The notes under the pieces are model-generated. The model did not search any database. It saw only the letters and a list, made by a program, of their open reading frames with translations, and had not been told where the DNA came from. A stretch of DNA of 8,451 bases, taken from positions 1-8,451 of the forward strand of contig RHAY01000028.1 in NCBI GenBank assembly GCA_010031285.1. The letters are read 5' to 3'. The translations under genes were made by a program, and so were the position numbers. This DNA comes from Methylophilaceae bacterium (lineage in GTDB: Bacteria; Pseudomonadota; Gammaproteobacteria; Burkholderiales; Methylophilaceae). Shown in pieces: positions 1-5,956 of this stretch (the stretch's first letter is position 1; every line of letters begins with the position of its first letter).

Positions 1-189
1 TAGAATTTTTTCTAAGGTAGTTTTATCATTTTCTGTGATTTTCTTCTCACACCATATGATATGAAGATATTCAGAATAAATATCTTTGATTTGCTTATTG
101 ATTGTTTGTAGCTTTCCAAGAAGTTTTTCTTTTCTAAACTTTGAATAAGCTGGACCACCAGCAATATAAATAATTTCTTGGCTTTGCAT
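1..189 (-). CDS. purL: Phosphoribosylformylglycinamidine synthase, N-terminal fragment (cut by window edge)
   Basis: Only the first 63 codons are in the window; the gene continues past the left edge. The translation opens MQSQEIIYIAGGPAYSKFRK and continues with a K-LL--LQ stretch and an IYSEYLH segment. These match the start of the large single-chain PurL of proteobacteria (E. coli has G-PALSAFR, then IYAEYVHF at the same places). PurL is a cytoplasmic enzyme that converts FGAR to FGAM with glutamine and ATP in the fourth step of de novo purine synthesis; its N-terminal domain is a PurS-like fold that closes the ammonia channel. The ATG at 187-189 is the first start after an in-frame stop at 205-207. 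No clear Shine-Dalgarno is visible. The catalytic synthetase and glutaminase domains lie outside the window, so intactness cannot be judged. Confidence 0.85.
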   Translation of the reverse strand, partial: MQSQEIIYIAGGPAYSKFRKEKLLGKLQTINKQIKDIYSEYLHIIWCEKKITENDKTTLEKIL

Positions 190-228
190 GTTTTGGGTAG
201 TGTTTTAAGACGTTACTTTAAGCTTGTG

Positions 229-237
229 ATTTTAACA
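229..237 (-). promoter_or_regulatory. Candidate extended -10 promoter of purL
   Basis: Read on the minus strand this is TGTTAAAAT, a TGn-type extended -10 with five of six matches to TATAAT. It would start transcription about 33 bases before the purL ATG. No good -35 hexamer lies 16-18 bases further upstream, which an extended -10 can tolerate. It is the best promoter candidate in the 85-base gap between feoB and purL, but such AT-rich matches arise easily by chance. Confidence 0.35.
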
Positions 238-256
238 GAAGCTATTTTTTAAAACC

Positions 257-273
257 TTGTTAATTTTTAACAA
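257..273. repeat. Perfect inverted repeat after feoB, possible weak terminator or operator
   Basis: TTGTTAA, a three-base spacer, then TTAACAA: a perfect 7-bp dyad starting just past the feoB stop codon. On the minus strand it is followed by GGTTTT and then A residues, so the U-tract is poor and the stem holds only two G/C bases in total. It could be a weak end-of-transcript hairpin for feoAB, or a protein site upstream of purL. The sequence does not decide between these. Confidence 0.3.
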
Positions 274-274
274 A

Positions 275-2065
275 TTAACTAGAAAAGTAGAGCGAGGTTT
301 GATAGAAAATAAAGCTAAAAATCCAGGCAAGAAGCAGTGCCCACGAGACTGAATAAATTACAAACGAAAGGTTTTTAGATTCATTTTTAAGTGTTGCAAT
401 CGTAGAAAGGCAGGGCGTATAAATTAGAGTAAAAATCATGAAGCTAATCGCCTGTATTTGACTCACATTACTATAAAGATGATGAGCTAAAGCATTACCC
501 TCTACTCCATAAATCACAGCCAATGCTCCAATAACAATCTCTTTAGCAATAAAGCCAAAGATAAGCGCAATCACTAGTTGTTCATTAATGCCAATAGGAT
601 GAAAAATAGGGGATAACCATTGACCTAATTGACCCGAATAAGTGAATTCACTCGCAATCGGCACATCTGCTGGAAAATGGGTTAATGCCCATACAAGAAG
701 AACCCCAATAATGATGAATTTAGTTGCACGTGTTAGAAAATGCTTAATTTCAAGCACACTTCTTTTAATGATGTGGTTTATTGTCGGAAAGCGATAGGGG
801 GGCAATTCAATAATAATAGGCTCTTTATTTTTAAACTGATGTTTAAAAATCAGCGCTGAAATAAAGATTGTTAAAAAACTTAAGAGATAAAGACAGAAAA
901 GAACCAAAGGACCATATTTGGCACTAAAAAGTGCTGTAATGATAAATAAAAATACCTGAAGTCTTGCTGAGCATAATGAAAATGGAATCACAAACATGGT
1001 TAAAAGACGCAATTCTTTCGTGCGCATAATTTTAGTGCCCATGAGAGCGGGCACGTTGCAACCAAAGCCCATAAGCATCATGACAAAACCTCTACCATCT
1101 AAGCCTATCTTTTCCATCATGGCATCCATTAAAAATGCAGCCCTTGAGAAATAACCGCTATCCTCGACAATGCTCATGATGAGAAAGAAAAGAATAATAA
1201 TGGGTACGAAAGCTGCTACGGTCGTGACGCCTAAATAGAGGCCATCTAACAGTAGGCTTTGAAAGATACCATGATGATTTGTAAATAAAGGCTCAAGATA
1301 TTCCACTCTAAAAAAATTAAAGAATTGAGTCATCAAATCTTGAATGGGTTTACCGAGCGTGAAAATAAACTGAAATATCGAAAATACAATCACAAAAAAA
1401 ATAGGTAAGCCCCAATAAGGATCTAGAAAGAAAGCATCTAATTTTTTTGTATTTTTATCATTAAGTTTGGCTGGATACTTCACAGTTGATTGAATTAAAG
1501 CCTGAATATTTTTTTCTTGAGATATTTGATCAGAGAAATTTAATGGCTTAATTTTTTTAATAGGCGCAGTGATTTTTTGATTCATCACTTGAGTTGATGC
1601 CTCTAAAAGTTCAATCATACCCTCGCCAAATTTAGCACTTGTTTTAATGACAGGCGTGTTAAGTTTTTTCTCTAATAATGGCGCATTGATAGTGATGCCC
1701 ATTTTCTTTGCTTCATCATGCATATTGAGTGCTAATACACAAGGAATATGAAGTTTTTGAAGTTGTAATAATAATGAAAGTTGTCGTTCAATTTGAGCGC
1801 TGCATAAAACAACAATCGCTAAATCAATTTTGTTGTGGTTGATAAAGCTTTGTACAATTTTTTCATCTTCAGATAAGCCTTGAAGATCATAAATACCTGG
1901 AAGATCGACCAGTTCAGCCATATGGCCGCCTAGCAATGTTTTGACTGCATGTAAATCTACTGTAATGCCAGGCCAATTACCCACGCGTGCCGATGATCCA
2001 CTTAATCGATTAAACAGGGTGGACTTGCCAGTATTTGGCATACCTAAGAGGGCAATACGTTTCAT
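275..2065 (-). CDS. feoB: Ferrous iron transporter FeoB, short form (596 aa)
   Basis: Inner-membrane Fe(II) importer with a GTP-binding domain fused to a membrane channel. The G domain shows G1 GMPNTGKS (8-15), the G2 Thr35, G3 DLPG (54-57), G4 NMHD (114-117) and G5 SAKFGEG (143-149). A helical linker leads to hydrophobic segments from about residue 219 to the C-terminus. Conserved FeoB signatures are present: ED-GY--R (301-308), the first gate motif GCNVPALM (335-342), a second gate motif at 361-370 and YTPCLSTI near the C-terminus. The second gate reads CSARLQ where I recall CGARLP as common. E. coli FeoB is about 773 aa, so this is a compact member; the ends look natural rather than truncated. 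Its ATG overlaps the feoA stop as ATGA and no Shine-Dalgarno precedes it, so translation is probably coupled to feoA. No feoC is visible. Confidence 0.95.
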   Translation of the reverse strand: MKRIALLGMPNTGKSTLFNRLSGSSARVGNWPGITVDLHAVKTLLGGHMAELVDLPGIYDLQGLSEDEKIVQSFINHNKIDLAIVVLCSAQIERQLSLLLQLQKLHIPCVLALNMHDEAKKMGITINAPLLEKKLNTPVIKTSAKFGEGMIELLEASTQVMNQKITAPIKKIKPLNFSDQISQEKNIQALIQSTVKYPAKLNDKNTKKLDAFFLDPYWGLPIFFVIVFSIFQFIFTLGKPIQDLMTQFFNFFRVEYLEPLFTNHHGIFQSLLLDGLYLGVTTVAAFVPIIILFFLIMSIVEDSGYFSRAAFLMDAMMEKIGLDGRGFVMMLMGFGCNVPALMGTKIMRTKELRLLTMFVIPFSLCSARLQVFLFIITALFSAKYGPLVLFCLYLLSFLTIFISALIFKHQFKNKEPIIIELPPYRFPTINHIIKRSVLEIKHFLTRATKFIIIGVLLVWALTHFPADVPIASEFTYSGQLGQWLSPIFHPIGINEQLVIALIFGFIAKEIVIGALAVIYGVEGNALAHHLYSNVSQIQAISFMIFTLIYTPCLSTIATLKNESKNLSFVIYSVSWALLLAWIFSFIFYQTSLYFSS

Positions 2066-2295
2066 GGAAGAGCTTTATTGATGTGGATGAGTGATGCTTC
2101 GTGTTCCCTGATCATAAGTTCGGTTGTATCAATCATGATGTGAAAGGGACCTTTAAACTGCGCTTTTCTTAAGACGGTGATTTTCTTTCCACTTTTTAAC
2201 CCCATGGCATTCAGCCTTTGGATAAGAAAGCGATCCATGGCGAGCTTAAGGATTAAGCCACTTTGGCCTTCTGATAATTCTAATAAGGTAGTCAT
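2062..2295 (-). CDS. feoA: FeoA, small SH3-like partner of FeoB
   Basis: A 77-residue cytoplasmic protein of the FeoA family, at the usual length. FeoA proteins have an SH3-like fold and are needed for FeoB-dependent Fe(II) uptake, probably by contacting FeoB at the membrane. Visible family features are the L-EL-EGQSG opening, RLNAMGLKSGKKITVLRKA (about residues 27-45, the 'L--MGL--G' signature) and a C-terminal strand with REHEASLIHI. It is the first gene of the operon; its last four bases overlap the feoB start. The region just upstream holds a Fur box and a -10 element, so it should be repressed when iron is plentiful. The Shine-Dalgarno is weak or absent (TTTAGATTGCT before the ATG), and the leader predicted from the -10 is only about 20 bases. 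Confidence 0.93.
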   Translation of the reverse strand: MTTLLELSEGQSGLILKLAMDRFLIQRLNAMGLKSGKKITVLRKAQFKGPFHIMIDTTELMIREHEASLIHINKALP

Positions 2296-2307
2296 AGCAA
2301 TCTAAAT

Positions 2308-2326
2308 GATAATGATTCTTATTATT
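2308..2326. promoter_or_regulatory. Fur box controlling feoAB
   Basis: The 19 bases read AATAATAAGAATCATTATC on the minus strand and match 16 of 19 positions of the classical Fur consensus GATAATGATAATCATTATC; read on the plus strand they match 15. The site lies 12-30 bases before the feoA ATG and overlaps the -10 element by three bases and the expected transcription start. That is the standard position for Fe(II)-Fur repression. The fur gene is not in this window. Confidence 0.82.
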
Positions 2327-2329
2327 ATA
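2324..2329 (-). promoter_or_regulatory. -10 element of the feoAB promoter
   Basis: A perfect TATAAT on the minus strand, giving a predicted start near 2317 and a leader of about 22 bases. The -35 region 17 bases upstream (TGCGCT) is a poor match to TTGACA and lies inside the terminator hairpin of the upstream gene. The promoter may be weak or need other contacts. The overlap with the Fur box strengthens the call. Confidence 0.6.
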
Positions 2330-2332
2330 TAC

Positions 2333-2359
2333 AAAAAAGCCTGCATAGCGCAGGCTTTT
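2333..2359 (-). terminator. Rho-independent terminator after the parvulin gene
   Basis: A 6-bp GC-rich stem, GCCTGC (2339-2344) and GCAGGC (2350-2355), with a 5-base loop, extended by A/T pairs. On the minus strand it is followed by TTTTTT, the expected arrangement for ending the yciB-yciI-bolA-parvulin transcript 23 bases after its last stop codon. The plus strand also has a short T run (TTTT), so it could act weakly in both directions. Confidence 0.85.
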
Positions 2360-2381
2360 AAGGTTTCTAAGGTTGAACGCC

Positions 2382-3176
2382 TTATTTACGGTTATCTACA
2401 ATCTTAGCTTTTGCTTTGAGGTCTAAAATAAGTTTATCAAGTTGTTTTTGTTGCAGTGTTTTAGCCAAACCTTCTTTCACTTTATCGAACTCAGGCGCTT
2501 GAAGTGCTCTTGTATCTTCTAATTTAATTATATGCCAGCCAAATTGCGTTTGCACAGGGGTTGCTGTGAAGTTACCTTTTTTAAGCGACGTCAGCGCATC
2601 AGCAAATGGTTTAACCATGGTATTGGCTGGAAACCAACCTAAGTCACCACCTTTATCTTTTGAACCTGGGTCTTTTGATTTGTCTTTTGCGAGTTTAGTA
2701 AAGTTGCCGCCTTTATTAAGTTCAGCAATGATATCTTTAGCTTCTTGCTCACTTCCAACGAGAATATGTTTTGCATTGAATTCTTGTGTGCCTAAATCTT
2801 TTTTGTATTGTTCATAAGCATTTTTAATATCAGATTCTGAAATAGGATTTTTTTCTACGTAGTTTTGTAAGAATGTGTTGTATAGCATTTCTTTGCGCGC
2901 TAATTCCTCTTTTAAAAGATAGTTAGCGTCTTTATTGAGTCCGGTTCTCTCTGCTTCTTGATTAATAAGCTCCATGGCAATCATACGATTCACAATCATA
3001 TTGTTAAGATTGTCATCCATTTTCTGGCCACGACTTGTAAGATCTTTCACTACAAAATCATAAAGATTTTTTTTGATAGGCTTACCATTCACCGTAATAT
3101 TTAAATCGGCTGCTTGTGCTAAAAATCCAAGCTGAATTAGTAAAACAAAAATTAAGGTTTTGATAAAAGAAAACAT
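2382..3176 (-). CDS. Exported parvulin-type peptidyl-prolyl cis-trans isomerase (264 aa)
   Basis: Residues 1-22 form a Sec signal peptide: a Lys, a hydrophobic core, then AQA before AD, a likely signal peptidase I site (no lipobox cysteine). An N-terminal helical SurA/PrsA-like region (about 25-130) is followed by one PpiC/rotamase domain (about 133-222). That domain shows the opening strand with HILV (137-140), GGDLGWF (176-182), KPFADAL (189-195) and the closing FGWHIIKL (212-219). The C-terminus is a charged helix. The protein should act in the periplasm as a folding catalyst or chaperone for exported and outer-membrane proteins. It is the last gene of the yciB run and is followed by a clear terminator. 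Its ATG has the best ribosome site in the window. It has one rotamase domain where SurA has two, so it is not a SurA orthologue by architecture; I give no symbol. Confidence 0.9.
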   Translation of the reverse strand: MFSFIKTLIFVLLIQLGFLAQAADLNITVNGKPIKKNLYDFVVKDLTSRGQKMDDNLNNMIVNRMIAMELINQEAERTGLNKDANYLLKEELARKEMLYNTFLQNYVEKNPISESDIKNAYEQYKKDLGTQEFNAKHILVGSEQEAKDIIAELNKGGNFTKLAKDKSKDPGSKDKGGDLGWFPANTMVKPFADALTSLKKGNFTATPVQTQFGWHIIKLEDTRALQAPEFDKVKEGLAKTLQQKQLDKLILDLKAKAKIVDNRK

Positions 3177-3181
3177 TAAAG

Positions 3182-3187
3182 CTCCTT
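3182..3187 (-). promoter_or_regulatory. Strong Shine-Dalgarno of the parvulin gene
   Basis: AAGGAG on the minus strand, five bases before the ATG at 3174-3176. It fixes the start that gives the complete signal peptide. It is notable because most other starts in this window have weak sites or none. Confidence 0.85.
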
Positions 3188-3213
3188 AGTAATTTATATT
3201 GTAGAGTGATTCC

Positions 3214-3462
3214 TTAAGGCAAATCAGCTTTGATACTTAATGCATGAATTTTTTGAGGAATTAAATCTTTAAGCGCGTCGTAAATGATGCGATGCCTCAT
3301 TATCGTTGATTTTCCTAAAAAATGCGAACTTGTAATTACTAAATTGAAATGTCCTCCACCTGTATTGCCGCTATGTCCTTTGTGAAGGTGGCTTAAATCC
3401 TCAAGGCTTAAATATGAAGGCTCTAAAAATGCCAGCCTTTCTTTAATAAGATCTTGCAGCAT
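3214..3462 (-). CDS. bolA: BolA-family protein (82 aa)
   Basis: A short, complete BolA-fold protein. Visible signatures are an HLHKGHSG loop (25-32), GGGHFNLVITSSHF (35-48), the RHRIIYDAL helix (56-64) and IHALSIKA (72-79). His73 of the HAL motif is the invariant residue that, with a second ligand from the loop, binds a shared [2Fe-2S] cluster with monothiol glutaredoxins in this family. The RHR-IY helix and the HAL motif place it nearer BolA than IbaG/YrbA. BolA proteins are cytoplasmic and linked to iron-sulfur handling, and in E. coli also to morphology under stress. The gene starts 6 bases after the yciI stop with no Shine-Dalgarno, so it probably depends on translation of yciI. The exact subfamily is uncertain. 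Confidence 0.88.
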   Translation of the reverse strand: MLQDLIKERLAFLEPSYLSLEDLSHLHKGHSGNTGGGHFNLVITSSHFLGKSTIMRHRIIYDALKDLIPQKIHALSIKADLP

Positions 3463-3468
3463 AAATAT

Positions 3469-3768
3469 TTAAGGTAGTGTTTTTCTGAAAGGCTTTACTT
3501 CAACAGACGCGTAAACACCTGAAATATAAAAAGGATCTTCATGTGCCCAACGTATCGCCTCATCGAGCGAAGTAAATTCAGCCACAATAAGACTTCCTGA
3601 AAAACCATCTAAACCAGGATCTATGGCATCAATAGCAGGAAAAGGGCCGGCGAGAAGCAGCTTTCCTTGATCTTGTAATATTTGAATACGCGCTAAATGC
3701 GCTGGTCTTTGAGCTAATCTTTGATTAAGGCTATTTTGCTTATCTTTAGCGATGATGGCGTAAAACAT
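3469..3768 (-). CDS. yciI: YciI family protein
   Basis: A 99-residue protein that follows E. coli YciI closely along its whole length: M-Y-I-A-DK at the start, RLAQRPAHLARIQIL (17-31), GKLLLAGPFPAID (35-47), GFSGSLIVAEF (55-65), DPF (78-80), GVY and a VKPFRK tail. The fold is a ferredoxin-like alpha/beta dimer. His24 in the RPAHL motif is the conserved residue placed in the putative active site of family structures. The reaction is unknown; proposals by analogy with muconolactone isomerase or dehydrochlorinase-like enzymes are not settled. The gene begins one base after the yciB stop, so the two are almost certainly cotranscribed and perhaps translationally coupled. In E. coli yciI also lies close to yciB, near tonB and yciA, so the association is old. 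Confidence 0.93.
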   Translation of the reverse strand: MFYAIIAKDKQNSLNQRLAQRPAHLARIQILQDQGKLLLAGPFPAIDAIDPGLDGFSGSLIVAEFTSLDEAIRWAHEDPFYISGVYASVEVKPFRKTLP

Positions 3769-3769
3769 A

Positions 3770-4297
3770 TTATTTGTGATGTGCTCTTGATGCTAAAACA
3801 CCAATCAATATGGCATAGCAGATGATTAATCCTGTAATGCCAAATAATTTAAAATTAACCCAAGTACTCTCTGAAAAATTAAAGGCGACATAAAGATTAA
3901 GTGCACCTAAACCACCAAAAAATAGTGCAGATGTCATATTGATTTGATTCCAAGTTTTTTCATTTAACTGTATTTGTTGTCCCATGAGATTTTTAACAAG
4001 ATTTTTTTTCTTAAAAAATTGAAAAAATAAAAGTGCACCTGATAGGAGCCAATACAAAATACTCGGCTTCCATTTAATGAAGTTTGCATCGTGAAGCCAT
4101 AAAGTTATACCCCCTAAGATACTGATCAATACAGCATTAAATATGAGCAATTTATCCACTCTTTTATGAATAAGCCTACTATAAATCACTTGAAAAAATG
4201 TGGCAGCAATGACGACTAATGTTGCGGTATAAATATTTGAAAATTTATATGCAATAAAAAAAAGAATCACAGGAAAGAGATCGAATAGAAATTTCAT
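3770..4297 (-). CDS. yciB: YciB / intracellular septation protein A, inner membrane
   Basis: A 175-residue integral membrane protein with about five hydrophobic segments. Family features are the opening MKFLFDLFPVILFFIAYKF, TATLVVIAATFFQVIYSR (about 24-41), a WLHDANFIKWKPSILYWL segment, an NLMGQQIQL loop with a W--IN motif after it, and a C-terminal FKLFGITGL. This matches YciB (also called IspZ or IspA) in length and pattern. The protein sits in the inner membrane; in E. coli and Shigella it is linked to cell division and envelope integrity, with reported links to envelope synthesis proteins. It is the first gene of the minus-strand run. Its best Shine-Dalgarno (GAGG at 4311-4314) is 13 bases from the ATG, which is unusually far. 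An in-frame stop at 4313-4315 rules out a longer start. Confidence 0.93.
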   Translation of the reverse strand: MKFLFDLFPVILFFIAYKFSNIYTATLVVIAATFFQVIYSRLIHKRVDKLLIFNAVLISILGGITLWLHDANFIKWKPSILYWLLSGALLFFQFFKKKNLVKNLMGQQIQLNEKTWNQINMTSALFFGGLGALNLYVAFNFSESTWVNFKLFGITGLIICYAILIGVLASRAHHK

Positions 4298-4386
4298 TTT
4301 TTTAAAATTACCTCAAGGCTTTTGTAAATTATCTTTGGTCTAGACTATCTGATACTATGGTGGTTCATATAGAAGCAACGATACTT
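4298..4386. promoter_or_regulatory. Divergent promoter region between yciB and the PHP gene
   Basis: These 89 bases must drive both divergent transcription units. For the minus strand, GATAAT (4328-4333) is a five-of-six -10 match giving a start near 4320 just before the GAGG of yciB; its -35 region is poor. For the plus strand, GATACT (4351-4356) is only a four-of-six match and no spaced -35 is visible. No recognisable operator or riboswitch is seen. Confidence 0.4.
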
Positions 4387-5232
4387 ATGATTGATCTTCA
4401 TTCACATTCTACTATATCTGATGGTTTATTAAGCCCAACTGCACTTGTTCAACACGCGCATGCTAGAGGCATTAAAGTACTCTCTTTAACTGATCATGAT
4501 GATGTGGAGGGTTTAACAGAGGCAACTTCAGAAGCAAAATTATTGGGTATGCATTTAATTCATGGTGTTGAAATTTCAGTGACATGGAAAAGGGGTACGA
4601 TTCATATCGTTGGATTAAATATAGATTCAGAAAATAAGACCTTATTACAAGGACTTTCTTCTATTCGAGAAGGGCGCTTTGAAAGAGCGAAACAAATAGC
4701 GCATGCATTGGATAAGATAGGTATTAAAGGCAGCTTAGAAGGGGCATTAAAATATGCAAAATCAGGCATCTTAGGCCGAACACATTTTGCAAGATTTTTA
4801 GTTGAAACAGGCTATGCTAAAGATGTGAAAACCGTATTTAAAAACTATCTCGTAAAAGGCAAACCAGGCTTTATTGAACATACATGGACAAGTCTAGAAA
4901 ATGCGCTGACATGGATCCGTGAAAGTGGAGGTATTGCAACTATTGCTCATCCTGCTCGGTATGATTTGGGTAAAAATAATCTGTTGGCATTCTTGGATGA
5001 ATTTAAAGCATTGGGAGGCCAGGGGATTGAAGTCATTTCAGGAAGCCATACAACTGAAGATGCTTTAAAATTTGCAAGAATTTCTGATGAGTTTGAATTT
5101 CTAGCATCTGTAGGCTCTGACTATCATGGGCCGGGGATTTCTTATAAGGAGATGGGATCTTTACCTAAACTTCCTGAAACATGTGTTCCGATATGGAAAA
5201 GTTGGAATGAAGTCAATGCCTTACTGAACTAA
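4387..5232 (+). CDS. rnm: PHP-domain phosphoesterase, RNase AM / YciV (TrpH) family
   Basis: A 281-residue PHP-fold metal enzyme. Candidate metal ligands lie where the family has them: H5-x-H7 and D12 (DLHSHSTISDG), D36-H37 (TDHDD), E62 (GVEIS), H73 (HIVGL), H133 (GRTHFARFL), H188 (IAHPARY) and D245/H247 (GSDYHG). Studied relatives are E. coli YciV, renamed RNase AM, which trims the 5' ends of 5S, 16S and 23S rRNA and acts on short oligonucleotides, and a Chromobacterium homologue that dephosphorylates 3',5'-bisphosphonucleotides. The protein should be cytoplasmic and bind several Mn-type ions. I start it at 4387 because family members begin MIDLHSHS; the ATG at 4357 would add ten unconserved residues and has no ribosome site. 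The ribosome site of the chosen start is weak (AGAAG, 11 bases away). Family is certain; the symbol is by homology. Confidence 0.88.
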   Translation: MIDLHSHSTISDGLLSPTALVQHAHARGIKVLSLTDHDDVEGLTEATSEAKLLGMHLIHGVEISVTWKRGTIHIVGLNIDSENKTLLQGLSSIREGRFERAKQIAHALDKIGIKGSLEGALKYAKSGILGRTHFARFLVETGYAKDVKTVFKNYLVKGKPGFIEHTWTSLENALTWIRESGGIATIAHPARYDLGKNNLLAFLDEFKALGGQGIEVISGSHTTEDALKFARISDEFEFLASVGSDYHGPGISYKEMGSLPKLPETCVPIWKSWNEVNALLN

Positions 5233-5261
5233 ATTTTTTCTTAAAATCACATATTTCTTGA

Positions 5262-5281
5262 TTGAATATAAGAATATTCAA
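5262..5281. repeat. Inverted repeat 1 upstream of the M50 protease gene
   Basis: TTGAATAT, spacer AAGA, ATATTCAA: a perfect 8-bp dyad. It contains TATAAG (5267-5272), a possible -10 with five of six matches that would place the start near 5279. It has no T tract and is unlikely to be a terminator for the upstream gene. It could be an operator overlapping the promoter, or an RNA hairpin if transcription starts further upstream. Confidence 0.5.
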
Positions 5282-5298
5282 ATAGAATGACATTCTAT
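5282..5298. repeat. Inverted repeat 2 abutting the M50 protease start codon
   Basis: ATAGAATG, one central A, CATTCTAT: a perfect 8-bp dyad that begins at the base after inverted repeat 1 and ends two bases before the ATG. It fills the place where a Shine-Dalgarno would be; none is present. The odd centre and short spacing fit a dimeric protein-binding site better than an RNA hairpin, because a one-base loop is sterically poor. No known regulator is recognised. Confidence 0.55.
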
Positions 5299-5300
5299 AT

Positions 5301-5939
5301 ATGGAATTAACCGCTATACAAAAAGTTACCGTTTACGCACTTCCCATTATCTTTGCGATTACGGTTCATGAAGCAGCTCATGGATACGCTGCTAAGCATT
5401 TTGGTGATTTGACTGCTTATAATCAAAACAGAATTAGTTTAAACCCGCTTCGACATATTGATCCGATTGGTACCATTGTTCTCCCAGCGTTAACCGTATT
5501 ATTAGGAGGCGTTTTATTTGGCTGGGCCAAGCCTGTTCCAGTTAATTTTATGAATTTGCGTCATCCTAAAAAAGATATGCTTTGGGTAGCTGCTGCTGGT
5601 CCTTTATCAAATTTAATTATGGCGATTTTTTGGACGATTTTATTTGGACGAAGCGCATACTTTCCAGAGTCAATGTCTCTATTTGTTCAACAAATGGGTA
5701 TTGCAGGTATTAGTATTAATTTATCTTTGATGGTTTTGAATCTAATCCCATTACCGCCGCTTGATGGAGGAAGAATTGCTGTAAGTTTATTACCAAATCA
5801 TTTGGCTTATAAATATGCGCAAGTTGAGCGATATGGTTTTTTAATTTTGATTATTTTATTAATGACCCATATTCTTGATTTGATCATTTTTCCTTTGATC
5901 CAAATTAGTCAAAGTTTAATTTTATGGATATTTGCTTAA
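5301..5939 (+). CDS. Site-2-protease-like M50 family membrane metalloprotease (212 aa)
   Basis: A compact intramembrane zinc protease. The HEAAH motif (23-27) in the first hydrophobic helix supplies two zinc ligands and the catalytic Glu24; NLIPLPPLDGGR (147-158) carries the third ligand, Asp155. Other features are a GD loop (35-36), SLNPLRHIDPIGT (46-58), GWAKPVPVN (74-82) and AAAGPLSNL (97-105). About five to six hydrophobic segments fill the 212 residues, and no PDZ or CBS domain is present, unlike RseP. This minimal form is common next to trpS and scpA in betaproteobacteria; its substrate is unknown. No ribosome-binding site precedes the start. The in-frame stop at 5283-5285 and family alignment still support this ATG. 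It lies 17 bases before trpS. Confidence 0.9.
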   Translation: MELTAIQKVTVYALPIIFAITVHEAAHGYAAKHFGDLTAYNQNRISLNPLRHIDPIGTIVLPALTVLLGGVLFGWAKPVPVNFMNLRHPKKDMLWVAAAGPLSNLIMAIFWTILFGRSAYFPESMSLFVQQMGIAGISINLSLMVLNLIPLPPLDGGRIAVSLLPNHLAYKYAQVERYGFLILIILLMTHILDLIIFPLIQISQSLILWIFA

Positions 5940-5956
5940 GGATGAAATTATAGGCT

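Noticed and set aside
2566..2817. Open frame of 83 codons on the plus strand
   Set aside because: It lies entirely antisense to the parvulin gene, which has clear domain motifs and a signal peptide. The translation is low-complexity and resembles nothing known.
4357..4386. Upstream ATG giving the PHP protein ten extra residues
   Set aside because: Family members begin at MIDLHSHS; the extra residues are unconserved and this ATG has no ribosome site and overlaps the likely promoter.
5241..5251. 11-base match TTAAAATCACA shared with the minus strand upstream of purL (225-235)
   Set aside because: AT-rich and short; both could be -10-like sequences, but a chance match is likely in DNA of this composition.
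5262..5281. Inverted repeat 1 as a terminator for the PHP gene
   Set aside because: The stem is nearly all A/T and is not followed by a T run, so intrinsic termination is unlikely.
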